From positions 1-64,000 of the forward strand of contig JADJAH010000017.1 of NCBI GenBank assembly GCA_016704345.1: 64,000 bases of DNA. Reading direction: 5' to 3'. Source of the DNA: Ignavibacteria bacterium (lineage in GTDB: Bacteria; Bacteroidota; Ignavibacteria; Tepidaquicellales; Tepidaquicellaceae). Positions 17,673 through 26,809 of the stretch are shown piece after piece (positions within the stretch are counted from its first letter, which is position 1; each line of letters opens with the position of its first letter). Below the pieces are notes generated by a model. It worked only from the letters and a program-made list of their open reading frames with translations. It had not been told where the DNA came from and made no database searches. Made by a program: the position numbers and the translations under genes.

Positions 17673-19728
17673 TCATCTTACTGAATTCAGTGAATCAAGT
17701 TTACTCTTTGCAACAGCGTCTTCAGGATTCAGATCCAGTATCTTTCTGAAATACATGGATGCCTTTTCTTTGTCACCTTGCCTAAGGTAGAATGCTGCAA
17801 TGCCGTTCATTGCGTTTACACTTTTAGGATCATATGAAATTGCCTGCAGAAAATATTTTTCCTCATTAATTTTGTCACCCTTCTTTTCATAGCACATGGC
17901 GATGTTGTTCAGGACTCCTGCTTTATTAGCACTGTCTTCCGCAAGATCAAAAAAGTTCGGTGAGGTCTTTGATTGCTTCATCAAATTTATTCTCGTTAAA
18001 ACTTGCGAATGACCTTCTCTGTAAAATACTTCGTTTGTAATCAAGAGATTCTTTGTCATCCGGGCCCTTCGGTATCATACTCAGCTTATCGCTTTTGCCT
18101 GATTTTAGATCGGCAAGTATTGCTGCTGAATTTTTGTAATCGGGATATACAGTCTGCAGTTTTTCGAGATAGTAAATTGCATCTTCCTTTTTGCTTCTCA
18201 TGTTAGAAAGTGTAGCCATTTGAAAATAACCGTCCGGCGCAAATGGATCGATCTGAATACCGCGTTTGAATCGCAACTCTGCTGAGTCAAGATTTCCCTT
18301 GATGATATAAACAAGTCCAAGATTGTGATGCGCGAGCAAACTAGTCTCCTTTATCTCAATTGCTCTTTTGTACAATCGCGCTGCATCATCATACTTCTGC
18401 ATGTTCGCGTATATGTTACCTTCATTCACAAGAAGAACAGTGCCTTCAGTTCCGATAGCTGATGAATACAATGTATTATTGTCTTTCCAATCCTTGTTGC
18501 GGTCGTAAGTTAGATAAGACATCGAAAGTATTATTATCACTAATCCGGCTAAAAGAATTCCCTTGTCTCTCTTTGCGCTTCCAAGCATGGCAAAGTGCGC
18601 AATGACCAGAACAAGAGAGAATGAAATCAAGTAGAGAAATCTTTCTGCCATAAGGTTCATTGTCGGGACTATGTTCATTACAGGTAACAGCGTAACAAGG
18701 AAGAACAGAATTGAGAATGAAACAATACTGTCTCTTTTGTAGAAGTAATATGCTGCATAGATCAAGAGTCCGATGAACAGGATTGAAAGAATAACAGGCA
18801 GCGCAAAAATTCCTGTAGAATCACGGATAACACCATTGTAATGATACAACAGACCAAACGGAGCAAACAATAATCTGAAATAAACTGGAACTGTCTTAAC
18901 CATCGTGGCGAATACGGTTAGAGAATCCTTACCAAAAAAGTAAAGATAGGTCTCTCTGTCCGGAATGTCTTTTAGAAGCGAATGTCTGATAAGGAGATAT
19001 GCAATAGTGACCACTGCATACAAGCCATAAATTAAAATGTTACTCTTAAAGTAATTCAGATCCTTCTTTCTGTAAACAAAATCATAAAGCAGAATAATAA
19101 CAGGCATCGTGACAATCATCTCTTTGGACAGAAGTCCCAGCACATAGAGAACAAGTGACAGAACAAGATACAATGGATTTCTATTTGTAATGCTTTTAAC
19201 CTGCCCCGTTTTTCTCTCATACTCTTGCTCCTTTGTAAATTCAAGATAACAAAGGAATGCACCAAAGAAGAATACTGTTACGAGCGAATCCGTTCTGCCG
19301 CTGATCCAGCTGACCGCTTCTGTATGAATGGGATGAACAACGAATATTAATGTGGTAAGAAGAGAGAAGATGTTACGGTACTTGTATCGCCAGAACAAAA
19401 CCTGAAAGATCCGGAAGAGAAGCAATGATGCAATGCAGTGAATGATAATATTGGTCAGGTGAAATCCGTAAGGATTCAGTCCCCAAATTGCATAATCCAT
19501 TGCATACGTGGCGGATACTATCGGCCTGTAGTACTTTCCAATGACTTTATGGAAGCCTTCTTCAGCAGTGAAAAATTTTGATATGTTTGCCGTAGTTTGA
19601 ATTGATGCATTATTTACGACTACGCTTTCATCATCGAAGACAAATTGGTTTTCGAGTGTGTTGCTGAAGACGAGGAAGGTTACAGCTATTATAATAAGGT
19701 AACAATAAACGGATTTGATGCTTATCAA
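17673..19728 (-). CDS. GT-C/TPR membrane protein (TMTC/DUF1736-like), interrupted by a frameshift
   Basis: The first 400 residues form a polytopic membrane domain (FVFDDESVVVNNASI with two acidic residues in the first loop, GKYYRPIVSATYAMDYAIWGLNPYGFHLTNIIIH, HPIHTEAVSWISGRTD). This arrangement is seen in TMTC-type O-mannosyltransferase-like proteins, and it is followed by TPR repeats. The frame ends at TGA 17947 (...FDEAIKDLTELF). The following TPRs continue in the +1 frame as DLAEDSANKAGVLNNIAMCYEKKGDK... to 17673. Dropping one T from the T6 run at 17949-17954 (minus strand) restores one protein of about 680 residues. The start is TTG 19728, because a stop precedes it and no ATG is available. 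It may transfer sugar to exported proteins; the donor is unknown. Confidence 0.75.
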
Positions 19729-19828
19729 GTCGGGTTATGATTTCGTTAATTTTGCGTGAATCAAATTAGCAATAATAATTCATTAATGCAAAGTAAGTAG
19801 AAAGCTGAAAATTGACGGAAACCATTGC

Positions 19829-20242
19829 CGGCCAAAACGTTTTTCAACAACGAAAATTATATCGAAAATAGACTGGAGCATTAGGATTCTTTCGATTCGG
19901 AAAAACAACCCGCCTGCCTGCCGGTATGCATTTCACACTTCAATGGCCAGTGGGCAGGCAGGCCTTCGTATAATTGCCGTTAAAAAAATTGTGAGCAATG
20001 GCGTAGCAAGAATTTCTGTTTGACGAAGCCCGACAGCGCTCTTCTGTCGGGCGAGGAGTTAAATTCTTGCAGCCATTGCGAGCAATTTTTAGGCAATTAT
20101 ACGGCAGCGGGCGACTTTTCTTTGCCAAGCTTTCTTTTGAGCCTGCCCTGAGCTTGCCGAAGGGTTCAAAAGAAAGCGGAAATGATTTTATTCTCTGTAA
20201 ATGGTTCGAACTATTTACATTTTAAGTAAAACGCTTTGGACG
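19829..20242 (-). mobile_element. MITE-like element, copy A (414 bp, carrying a nested insertion)
   Basis: This is an inverted copy of the element at 34728-35090, nearly identical through the core. The ends read CGGCCAAAACGTTTT (19829) and AAAACGCTTTGGACG (20242), imperfect inverted repeats. Inside are a large palindrome with about 45-bp arms (CGTATAATTGCC...GCAATTATACG) around the 9-bp hairpin GCCCGACAG/CTGTCGGGC, and a second hairpin CTTTCTTTTGA/TCAAAAGAAAG around the widespread CTTCGGCAAGCTCAGGG motif. It encodes no transposase. Open frames across it (such as AKKSRPLPYNCLKIARNGCK...) are products of the palindrome, not genes. Copy A differs by a 50-bp insertion at 19915-19964. Confidence 0.8.
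19915..19964. repeat. 50-bp palindromic insertion nested in the MITE-like element
   Basis: Copy B of the element reads CCCGCC followed directly by TTCGT (plus-strand reading of copy A). Copy A has 50 extra bases (TGCCTGCCGGTATGCATTTC...GGGCAGGCAGGCC) between those words. The ends CTGCCTGCC and GGCAGGCAG are complementary. GCC lies on both sides of the insert, compatible with a 3-bp target duplication, though the GC-rich ends make the exact junction ambiguous. A relative lies at 15221-15265. Confidence 0.8.
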
Positions 20243-20348
20243 GATGTGTATGGCCACAAATTCTTTTGATGTGATTCAGTTGTGTGTAGATTACTTACCC
20301 GGGCGCAGGCATTGAGATTCTCAATTCGTATCTACATAACTTAGTTAG

Positions 20349-22058
20349 TCATAATTTAGCGGCGATAACAAGCGGCGCCTTTATGGTAACAGGTTCGCCG
20401 CGCACCTGATCGATCGCTTCAATCATAACAACATAAATACCTACGTTCAGTTTTTCGTTGCTGTCTGAATATCCGTTAAAGAGAAAAGTCTTTTCGCTGC
20501 CGGTAAGTTCATTGTTAGCAAGAGTTCTTATCATCCTCCCCCTTATATCATAAATATTCGCACGAATCGTACCTTTTGTAAAAGCGAACTTGCAATTTAT
20601 CACTGCAACATCATCTGTTCCGTCACCGTCAGGTGAGAAAGGATTTGGTGAGATTGTAATATCCGAGCTTACCGAATTTGCGTTTGCAAAAATGCTGTTC
20701 TTTCTTCCGGGAGTAGCGCCGAGAGAATTTGCCGAAGAACTCCAGTTATATAAATAAGAAGAAGGCAGAGCAGGATTTATTCTCTCGAGTGATATCCCTC
20801 TTGTATCTTCAATCTCGGGATTGTGCATCGAAGGTGAATAGGAGCACTTGTCAATTTCAGTCAGTAAACTGTCTGCGACTGTTATTGTTTCACCGCTGTT
20901 GTTCAAACTCAACGAAGACACAACAACAATAGATATAAGCTCATCAGGATTTTTCAGATAGCTGAAGTAATTCATTAAAGAACTGTCTGATGAAATGATA
21001 AGATAGCCTCCGGGCAAGATCACAAGAGGTGAATCTGTAATTTTATTTGCACCGGAGTTGTCCGTGAGTTGCCATTCTTTAAGGTCATACGTTGCAGATG
21101 AAGGATTAAACAATTCAATCCATTCAACTTGTCCGGTAAGTGGTTCATACATTATTTCGTTAATCACAATGCTTCCTGCTTGCCCCGGCTCACTGATAAA
21201 TACTGATCTTAAAAGTTTATTATCTGAAGTATCCTGATCAGGCTGATAGTTTATCAGTGCAATGAACTGCTTTTTTCCCGGCAAGAGTTCTTGTACAGTC
21301 ATTTCATTTGATGTCGAGTCATCCGGTTCGAGAGATGTAAGCTCAATTGAATTTATTAATTCACTTTGCTGAATGATGCTGTCGAGATTTCTGTCATCAT
21401 AAATTTTCAGACTGGAGTTAGTTGCAATATTCAGTCCGGAGTTTGCAACTACAAAACTTAATGTGAGAAATCCACCGGCTACAGGACTGACAGGATTCGT
21501 AACAAATTTTTTCAATGTAAGATCGTATTCCTTAGTCCTGATCGAATTCTCTTTTCCGGGAGTTGCCCTCATTGGATCAAGACAAGTTCCCCAATTGGCA
21601 GGTAAATTTGATTGTCCGTTTGGATTTTTTCGCTCGAGCGAAATTCCTCCCGTGTTACCTCCCCAAGAAGAAGAGTAATTTACAGAATCGATTCTAACGC
21701 CGTTTGAATTTATGAGTATGAGATTATCACCTGAGTTGTTCAATGCGCTCCATTGAGTTTGTATGAGCTTGCCTTTATAAAACGCAAACTGCGTTTTGAA
21801 TGCTGTTGAATCCTGACACACAACTACAAATGAGTCTTTCTGCAAGATGAAGTTCTGTGTTGTGATGGTTCTTAGAGTAGAAGTAGCATCTTTCCATTTC
21901 CAGTTTGCAAGGTCTTCAGCATCTCCGGTATTGGTTAATTCAAACCATTCATTGCCGGAGTTTGTGGGGGCATACATAATTTCATTAATCAGAGGCTGAG
22001 CAAAGACATTTGTACAAATGAAGATAATGGCTGTGTAAGCCGTTAGTAGAAGTTTCAT
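20349..22058 (-). CDS. Exported lamin-tail-domain protein with CARDB-like and FlgD-like domains
   Basis: The 569-residue protein has a signal peptide (MKLLLTAYTAIIFICTNVFAQ), then lamin tail domain one (LINEIMYAPTNSGNEWFELTNTGD) and a CARDB-like domain (DLTLKKFVTNPVSPVAGGFLTLSFVVANSG). Lamin tail domain two follows (IVINEIMYEPLTGQVEWIELFNPSS), then a C-terminal FlgD-type Ig module (ISPNPFSPDGDGTDDVAVI ... IYDIRGRMIRTL). The PNPFSPDGDG module occurs in place of the YPNPFNP tail in exported FCB-group proteins. It probably acts as a surface or adhesion protein; no catalytic motif is seen. It lies 23 bases downstream of marC on the same strand. Confidence 0.85.
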   Translation of the reverse strand: MKLLLTAYTAIIFICTNVFAQPLINEIMYAPTNSGNEWFELTNTGDAEDLANWKWKDATSTLRTITTQNFILQKDSFVVVCQDSTAFKTQFAFYKGKLIQTQWSALNNSGDNLILINSNGVRIDSVNYSSSWGGNTGGISLERKNPNGQSNLPANWGTCLDPMRATPGKENSIRTKEYDLTLKKFVTNPVSPVAGGFLTLSFVVANSGLNIATNSSLKIYDDRNLDSIIQQSELINSIELTSLEPDDSTSNEMTVQELLPGKKQFIALINYQPDQDTSDNKLLRSVFISEPGQAGSIVINEIMYEPLTGQVEWIELFNPSSATYDLKEWQLTDNSGANKITDSPLVILPGGYLIISSDSSLMNYFSYLKNPDELISIVVVSSLSLNNSGETITVADSLLTEIDKCSYSPSMHNPEIEDTRGISLERINPALPSSYLYNWSSSANSLGATPGRKNSIFANANSVSSDITISPNPFSPDGDGTDDVAVINCKFAFTKGTIRANIYDIRGRMIRTLANNELTGSEKTFLFNGYSDSNEKLNVGIYVVMIEAIDQVRGEPVTIKAPLVIAAKL

Positions 22059-22081
22059 TTTCGGGAAGGTTTAAATTAGTA

Positions 22082-22666
22082 TCAGTTCATTGAATTCATC
22101 AGTCCAACGCGTATCATCATGACGGCAATTGCTGCAAGAAAAAGCGAAGCAACTTTGGCGAATGCCTTTGAGCCGGCTTCGCCCATAAGTTTCTTTATTC
22201 TGTCTGCATTTGCAAGTGAAATGTATATTATGAGAAGATTGATAGACACTGAGATAATGGTAACAAGCCAGCCGTGAGCATCATTCGTAATGAGTATTGT
22301 TGTAAGAACCGCAGGTCCGGCAATCAGCGGAATTCCGATAGGTACAATTCCGACATCTTCAGGTTTCACATCTCTTACCCGTGATGAATAAAAAAGCAGG
22401 TCGCTGATGGAAATAATCAGCAGAATAATTCCTCCTGCGATGCGGAAGTCGTTCTGAGTGATTCCCATAAAGTCGAGAAGAGCATCTCCCACAAAAAGGA
22501 ATGCAACGCAAATGATCATTGCAGTCAATGAAGCATTCTTCACAAGAGTTTTCTTTTCATTATCCTCAATACCCTCAGTAAGTCCAAGGTACATGGGCAC
22601 AATTCCAAGGGCATCAAATGCCACAAACATTGGTATGAAGGCAAACATGAATTGCTGTAAGTCCAT
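22082..22666 (-). CDS. MarC family integral membrane protein
   Basis: This 194-residue protein has six hydrophobic helices and the MarC/UPF0056 pattern: MFVAFDALGIVPMYLGLTEG at the start, then FMGITQNDFRIAGGIILLIISISDLLF, then VPIGIPLIAGPAVLTTILI. Despite the name, MarC proteins are no longer thought to confer multiple antibiotic resistance; their transport function is unproven. The length is typical. It is divergent from the NlpC/P60 gene, about 70 bases apart. Confidence 0.9.
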   Translation of the reverse strand: MDLQQFMFAFIPMFVAFDALGIVPMYLGLTEGIEDNEKKTLVKNASLTAMIICVAFLFVGDALLDFMGITQNDFRIAGGIILLIISISDLLFYSSRVRDVKPEDVGIVPIGIPLIAGPAVLTTILITNDAHGWLVTIISVSINLLIIYISLANADRIKKLMGEAGSKAFAKVASLFLAAIAVMMIRVGLMNSMN

Positions 22667-22735
22667 TGAAGGAGTCGGATATTTTTTTCAATTTAGCATT
22701 ATCGCAATCGTTTAACAATAAATTTATTTCATTTG

Positions 22736-23626
22736 ATGAAGAGAATAATTATTCAGGTCGCTCTATTTTCAATCTTTCTGTTTCACGGTTATTCATGCGT
22801 CAGGTCACAAGACAGCGGGGAAAGGTTTGTTATCGCAAGAGACTTTACTCCCGTATTGAACACACCTGATTATGAATCTGTATTCGGAGGCGCTGACGGC
22901 AGTAGTGTTAAGGTTGATAATCAGGGGTTGATTCGCGAGATGGAATTCATTGCATTTCCCGGCACAATATTCAGAGTCTTAAACAGCTATCAGAAAGATG
23001 GGTATGAAATTCTTGAAGTGAAGACCAACGACTACGTTTATGACACAGATCTTTTTATTGACAGCCGCTTCACTGATGCTTACGATAATAACATCCCACC
23101 CGCAGAAAAGAAAAAAGAAATGCCTACGAGAAATGAGATACTCAATAAGATGAAATCACTCGAAGGTTATCCGTATATGTGGGGCGGAAATTTTGCTGAA
23201 GGAATTGAGAAGATGCTGAATTATTATAAGCCTGCAACTGAGATAGACTCGCTGGAAAGAAATTTATGGATAATGAAAGGTGTGGATTGTTCCGGTTTGA
23301 TTTATGAATCAACCGGAGGGATCACTCCGAGGAATACTTCAACATTGACCGGGTACGGAAGAGGACTCGAAATTGAAGGAAAGAGTTTAGATGAGATTGC
23401 TTCTATGCTTGAGCCGCTTGATATTATTGTATGGAGCGGGCATGTTGTGATTGTACTAAGCAAGGAAGAAGTGATAGAGAGTTCACCGGGACCGGGAGTT
23501 CACAAGAGTCCTTTGAATCAAAGATTAGCTGAGATCATAAACGAAAGAACCCCGGTCAATGACTGGGGTTCTAAAAAAGGCAAGCGATTTGTGATCAGAC
23601 GCTGGATTGATGTTGAGAATCCATAA
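22736..23626 (+). CDS. Exported NlpC/P60 (C40) cell-wall peptidase
   Basis: The protein has an N-terminal hydrophobic segment (MKRIIIQVALFSIFLFHGYSC) with a cysteine at the end, so it could be a lipoprotein. A roughly 100-residue N-terminal region follows, perhaps SH3-like, then the C40 domain from about residue 140. Catalytic Cys is in GVDCSGLIY, His in WSGHVVIVL, and the third polar residue probably lies in the following EVIESSPGPG segment. The insert between YPYMWGG and the cysteine is longer than in the minimal domain. It would cleave peptide cross-links of peptidoglycan. The ATG is at 22736; a TTG lies directly before it. The end is convergent with the BI-1 gene, 9 bases apart. Confidence 0.87.
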   Translation: MKRIIIQVALFSIFLFHGYSCVRSQDSGERFVIARDFTPVLNTPDYESVFGGADGSSVKVDNQGLIREMEFIAFPGTIFRVLNSYQKDGYEILEVKTNDYVYDTDLFIDSRFTDAYDNNIPPAEKKKEMPTRNEILNKMKSLEGYPYMWGGNFAEGIEKMLNYYKPATEIDSLERNLWIMKGVDCSGLIYESTGGITPRNTSTLTGYGRGLEIEGKSLDEIASMLEPLDIIVWSGHVVIVLSKEEVIESSPGPGVHKSPLNQRLAEIINERTPVNDWGSKKGKRFVIRRWIDVENP

Positions 23627-23635
23627 GCGAGTTTC

Positions 23636-24346
23636 TTAGTCCCTTCTGTTGCCGAGAAAATTCAGCAGGAACATGAATAAATTTATGAAATCCAGATAAA
23701 GTGTAAGAGAGCCCAATACCGCAGCTTTCTTTCCTTGCTCACTGTCAAATTCAGTAACCTGACTCATTTTTTTGATCTTCTGTGTATCGTGAGCAGTAAG
23801 TCCTGTGAAGATCAAGACTCCAGCAAGACTTATGATCCAGTTCATCATCGGACTCTTAAGAAAAATATTTACTACAGAAGCAATTATGAGTCCTATCAAA
23901 GCCATGAAAAGATACGTTCCGAGTTTTGAAAGATCCTTCTTCGTGACGTAACCGAAAACACTCACTGAAGCAAACATTCCGGCACAGATGAAGAAAGTTG
24001 AAGCAATAGACGCTCCCGTAAATACCAGAAATAGAATTGAGAATGTGAGTCCGGTAAGCGCCGAATAGAGGAAGAACGCTCCGATTGCCACTCCGGAAGG
24101 GATCCTGTCAATTGCTGCGGACAAGCCGAAAACAATTCCTAACTGTACAATGAACAATCCGAAATACAGTACGGGATTTGTGGCTAAAGTCATCGAGAAT
24201 TCAGAGCCGGCAACACCCCAGGCAATCACGCCTGTTATTGCCAATCCCATCGCCATCCAATTGTACACATTCAGCAGAAATTTCCGCGTCGCTTCGGAAG
24301 TAAATGAAGCATCTACCGCTTGAGCCTGATTAATATATTGATTCAT
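23636..24346 (-). CDS. Bax inhibitor-1/YccA family membrane protein
   Basis: The 236-residue protein has seven transmembrane helices and BI-1 family marks: FLLNVYNWMAMGLAITGVIAWGV near the N terminus, FGLSAAIDRIPSGVAIGAFFLYSALTGLTFS in the middle, and the C-terminal LTAHDTQKIKKMSQ and GSLTLYLDFINLFMFLLNFLGNRRD. The aspartates in the last segments are those linked to pH-gated calcium leak in the family. Bacterial roles are not established. It is downstream of guaB on the same strand, separated by about 90 bases. Confidence 0.92.
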   Translation of the reverse strand: MNQYINQAQAVDASFTSEATRKFLLNVYNWMAMGLAITGVIAWGVAGSEFSMTLATNPVLYFGLFIVQLGIVFGLSAAIDRIPSGVAIGAFFLYSALTGLTFSILFLVFTGASIASTFFICAGMFASVSVFGYVTKKDLSKLGTYLFMALIGLIIASVVNIFLKSPMMNWIISLAGVLIFTGLTAHDTQKIKKMSQVTEFDSEQGKKAAVLGSLTLYLDFINLFMFLLNFLGNRRD

Positions 24347-24438
24347 GTTTGATTCGTTTAGTTATTTAAAATTAGTGTATGAATAGAATTCGATTCAAAA
24401 AGATTCCATCTACAATTAAAAACTTGTGAGAATTCAAA

Positions 24439-25899
24439 TTATTTCGGAGAATAGTTTGGAGCTTCCTTAGTGATTCTGACATCATGCGGATGCGATTCCC
24501 TGAGTCCGGCATTTGTGATCATCACAAATTTTGTCTTTGTTTTCATTTCCTTAATATTCTTTGCTCCGCAATATCCCATTGCCGAGCGGAGTCCCCCAAT
24601 CAATTGATAGATTGTTTCACCAACATTTCCTTTGTATGGCACTATTCCTTCTATCCCTTCCGGAACGAGCTTATTGATATCATCTTCAACATCCTGAAAA
24701 TACCTGTCCTTGCTCCCTTGCTTCATCGCCTCAATAGAGCCCATGCCTCTGTATATCTTGAAGCTTCTTCCTTCGTAGAGAACCTTTTCGCCTGGAGCTT
24801 CTTCCGTTCCGGCAAACATTCCGCCGAGCATTACAGAGTCTGCCCCGCCGGCTATTGCTTTTGGAACATCACCTGTTTGTTTGATGCCGCCGTCTGAGAT
24901 TATGGGTACATTAAATTTCGCAGCCGCCTTTGCGCATTCCATCACGGCGCTTACTTGTGGAACGCCTACTCCGGCAATGACTCTAGTGGTGCAGATAGAA
25001 CCTGCACCTATTCCGACTTTTACGCAATCTGCCCCGGCTTTGATAAGATCAACAGTTGCCTCCGCAGTTGCCACATTTCCGGCGATTAGATCAACATCAA
25101 ACTTCTTCCTGATGCTTTTCACCATATTAATCACACCTTCGGAATGACCATGAGCAGTATCTATTACTACAATGTCCGCACCGGCTTTCACAAGAGCAGC
25201 AACTCTTTCCAAAGTATCTGAAGCTATACCTACTGCCGCTCCGGCCCTTAGTCTTCCAAACTTATCCTTGCATGCGTTCGGGAATTTCTTTCTTTTCTGA
25301 ATATCTTTAAATGTAATTAATCCTTTGATCCTTCCCTGTTTATCAACAACGGGGAGCTTTTCAATTCTGAATTTCTGTAATATTACTTCAGCCTGGCCAA
25401 GATCCGTACCTACGGGCGCAGTAATCAGACCATCCTTTGTCATGAGATCCGATACCGGCCTTGATTCTTCCGGATCAAATCTGAGATCGCGATTTGTAAT
25501 AATTCCTATGAGCTTGTTGTCATTGCTGACGATAGGTATTCCGGAGATTTTGTATTGCTGCATCAATCTTAAAGCATCACCAATTGTCTTTCCTTCTTTC
25601 AATGTCACCGGGTCTATGATCATTCCACTCTCACTTCTTTTCACTCTGTCAACTTCGTTTGCCTGCATTTCAATCGTCATGTTCTTGTGTATGATACCGA
25701 TGCCGCCTTCTCGTGCCATTGCAATTGCCATATCACTCTCGGTAACCGTATCCATGGCAGCAGAAAGGATAGGAATGTTCAGATCAATATTAGCGGTCAG
25801 CCTTGTCTTAAGATTTACTTCACGAGGAAGTACTTTTGACCTGTCCGGCACCAAGAGTACATCATCAAATGTAATTGCCGTTTCTTTAATCTTTGTCAT
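24439..25899 (-). CDS. guaB: Inosine-5'-monophosphate dehydrogenase
   Basis: This enzyme oxidises IMP to XMP with NAD+, the committed step of guanine nucleotide synthesis, in the cytoplasm. The 486-residue length is typical. It begins TFDDVLLVPDRSKVLPREV, followed by two CBS domains at about residues 90-205 and the TIM-barrel. The catalytic loop GIGAGSICTTR carries the nucleophilic cysteine, the flap segment is YRGMGSIEAMKQGSKDRYF, and the C terminus is HPHDVRITKEAPNY. All key motifs are intact. It lies 28 bases downstream of the M23 peptidase-like gene, so it may share that transcript. Confidence 0.97.
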   Translation of the reverse strand: MTKIKETAITFDDVLLVPDRSKVLPREVNLKTRLTANIDLNIPILSAAMDTVTESDMAIAMAREGGIGIIHKNMTIEMQANEVDRVKRSESGMIIDPVTLKEGKTIGDALRLMQQYKISGIPIVSNDNKLIGIITNRDLRFDPEESRPVSDLMTKDGLITAPVGTDLGQAEVILQKFRIEKLPVVDKQGRIKGLITFKDIQKRKKFPNACKDKFGRLRAGAAVGIASDTLERVAALVKAGADIVVIDTAHGHSEGVINMVKSIRKKFDVDLIAGNVATAEATVDLIKAGADCVKVGIGAGSICTTRVIAGVGVPQVSAVMECAKAAAKFNVPIISDGGIKQTGDVPKAIAGGADSVMLGGMFAGTEEAPGEKVLYEGRSFKIYRGMGSIEAMKQGSKDRYFQDVEDDINKLVPEGIEGIVPYKGNVGETIYQLIGGLRSAMGYCGAKNIKEMKTKTKFVMITNAGLRESHPHDVRITKEAPNYSPK

Positions 25900-25927
25900 T
25901 ATCGTTTCAATAGAAAATTTTCATTAT

Positions 25928-26806
25928 TCAATTACCTACCTTAATCAGGTCGTTATACAGATTTTCAGGCCTTAGCTCGCCGTCAAATGATCTCACATAC
26001 ATTATATGCAAATGCGTCGGTGATCTCTTTGGGTAAGCATTCTTGCCTGTCCTTCCCAATATTCCGAGCAGAGTTCCAGGCTTGACAAGATCACCAACTT
26101 CTACTTTCACTTCTTTGAGATGAGCATAATAGAACAAGCCGTTGGAAAAGTTGTCATAAACATACACAATATTTCCTCCTTTTATATCCATCATATCAGT
26201 AGTCCAGTTCTTTCTGGTTTCAACAACCACGCCGCCGCTCATTGAAACGATCTCGACATAATCACCTGATACATCATCAACACAATCCTGATCTGAATCT
26301 CTGATGAAGATATCCTGAGCCGGATGCCCGCCTGTTGATCCGTCGAAAAAATCAAAGTTGCCGGGAACATAGCCGTTTCCGTTCCTTCCTCCTATTGCCG
26401 CAGGACCGTAGCCCTTTACTGGAAAAACCCATTCAGCATCGGAATACTTCTTAATCTTTCCGGAATTAACTTTCGCTTCCATAATATCCCAAAGATGATT
26501 CGTGAACCTGTACATGGAGTCCATGGCAGAATTCCGGTCAAGACTTCCCTCACGAACAGACTTCATTATGGGCATCCAACGAGATGCTACATCTTCGTGT
26601 GATGAATAAAATTCCTCGTCAGATTCAAGAGTGTTAAGCTTAACAACCAAAGATTTAATCGAAACGCTAATATTTTTCTGACTCTTAATTTTCTTCGTAC
26701 TTTGCTTAGACGTCTTTTTCTTCTTTGGTGTTTTATCATCTGCATTTTCTGCAAACACCGAAGATGAAAAGAGTATACAGACTATGATCACGAATGCTCT
26801 CTTCAT
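25928..26806 (-). CDS. Exported M23 (LytM-type) peptidase-like protein, paralogue 2
   Basis: The 292-residue protein has a signal peptide (MKRAFVIIVCILFSSSVFAE), a basic lysine-rich linker (TPKKKKTSKQSTKK), a helical region, and a C-terminal LytM/M23 domain. Zinc-site elements are present: GGHPAQDIF (His and Asp) and THLHIMYV (HxH), with YYAHLKEVKVEVGDLVKPGTLLGILGRTG between them. An acidic loop DSDQDCVDD interrupts the domain after the first motif and looks like an EF-hand-type calcium loop. It probably cleaves peptidoglycan peptides. It follows a close paralogue after only 3 bases. Confidence 0.87.
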   Translation of the reverse strand: MKRAFVIIVCILFSSSVFAENADDKTPKKKKTSKQSTKKIKSQKNISVSIKSLVVKLNTLESDEEFYSSHEDVASRWMPIMKSVREGSLDRNSAMDSMYRFTNHLWDIMEAKVNSGKIKKYSDAEWVFPVKGYGPAAIGGRNGNGYVPGNFDFFDGSTGGHPAQDIFIRDSDQDCVDDVSGDYVEIVSMSGGVVVETRKNWTTDMMDIKGGNIVYVYDNFSNGLFYYAHLKEVKVEVGDLVKPGTLLGILGRTGKNAYPKRSPTHLHIMYVRSFDGELRPENLYNDLIKVGN

Positions 26807-26809
26807 TAT

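Larger units (their letters stand above)
19729..20348. other. Intergenic stretch occupied by a MITE-like element
   Basis: Nearly all of it (19829-20242) is copy A of the inverted-terminal-repeat element described separately. The flanks (19729-19828 and 20243-20348) hold no recognisable gene. The flank at 19729-19828 should contain the promoter of the minus-strand GT-C/TPR gene; TAATTTTGCG occurs there at about 19747 but on the plus strand. Confidence 0.6.

Noticed and set aside
25325..25975. 216-codon open frame on the plus strand across guaB
   Set aside because: It is antisense to the intact guaB gene, and its residues (poly Ser/Ile/Leu) reflect reverse codons.
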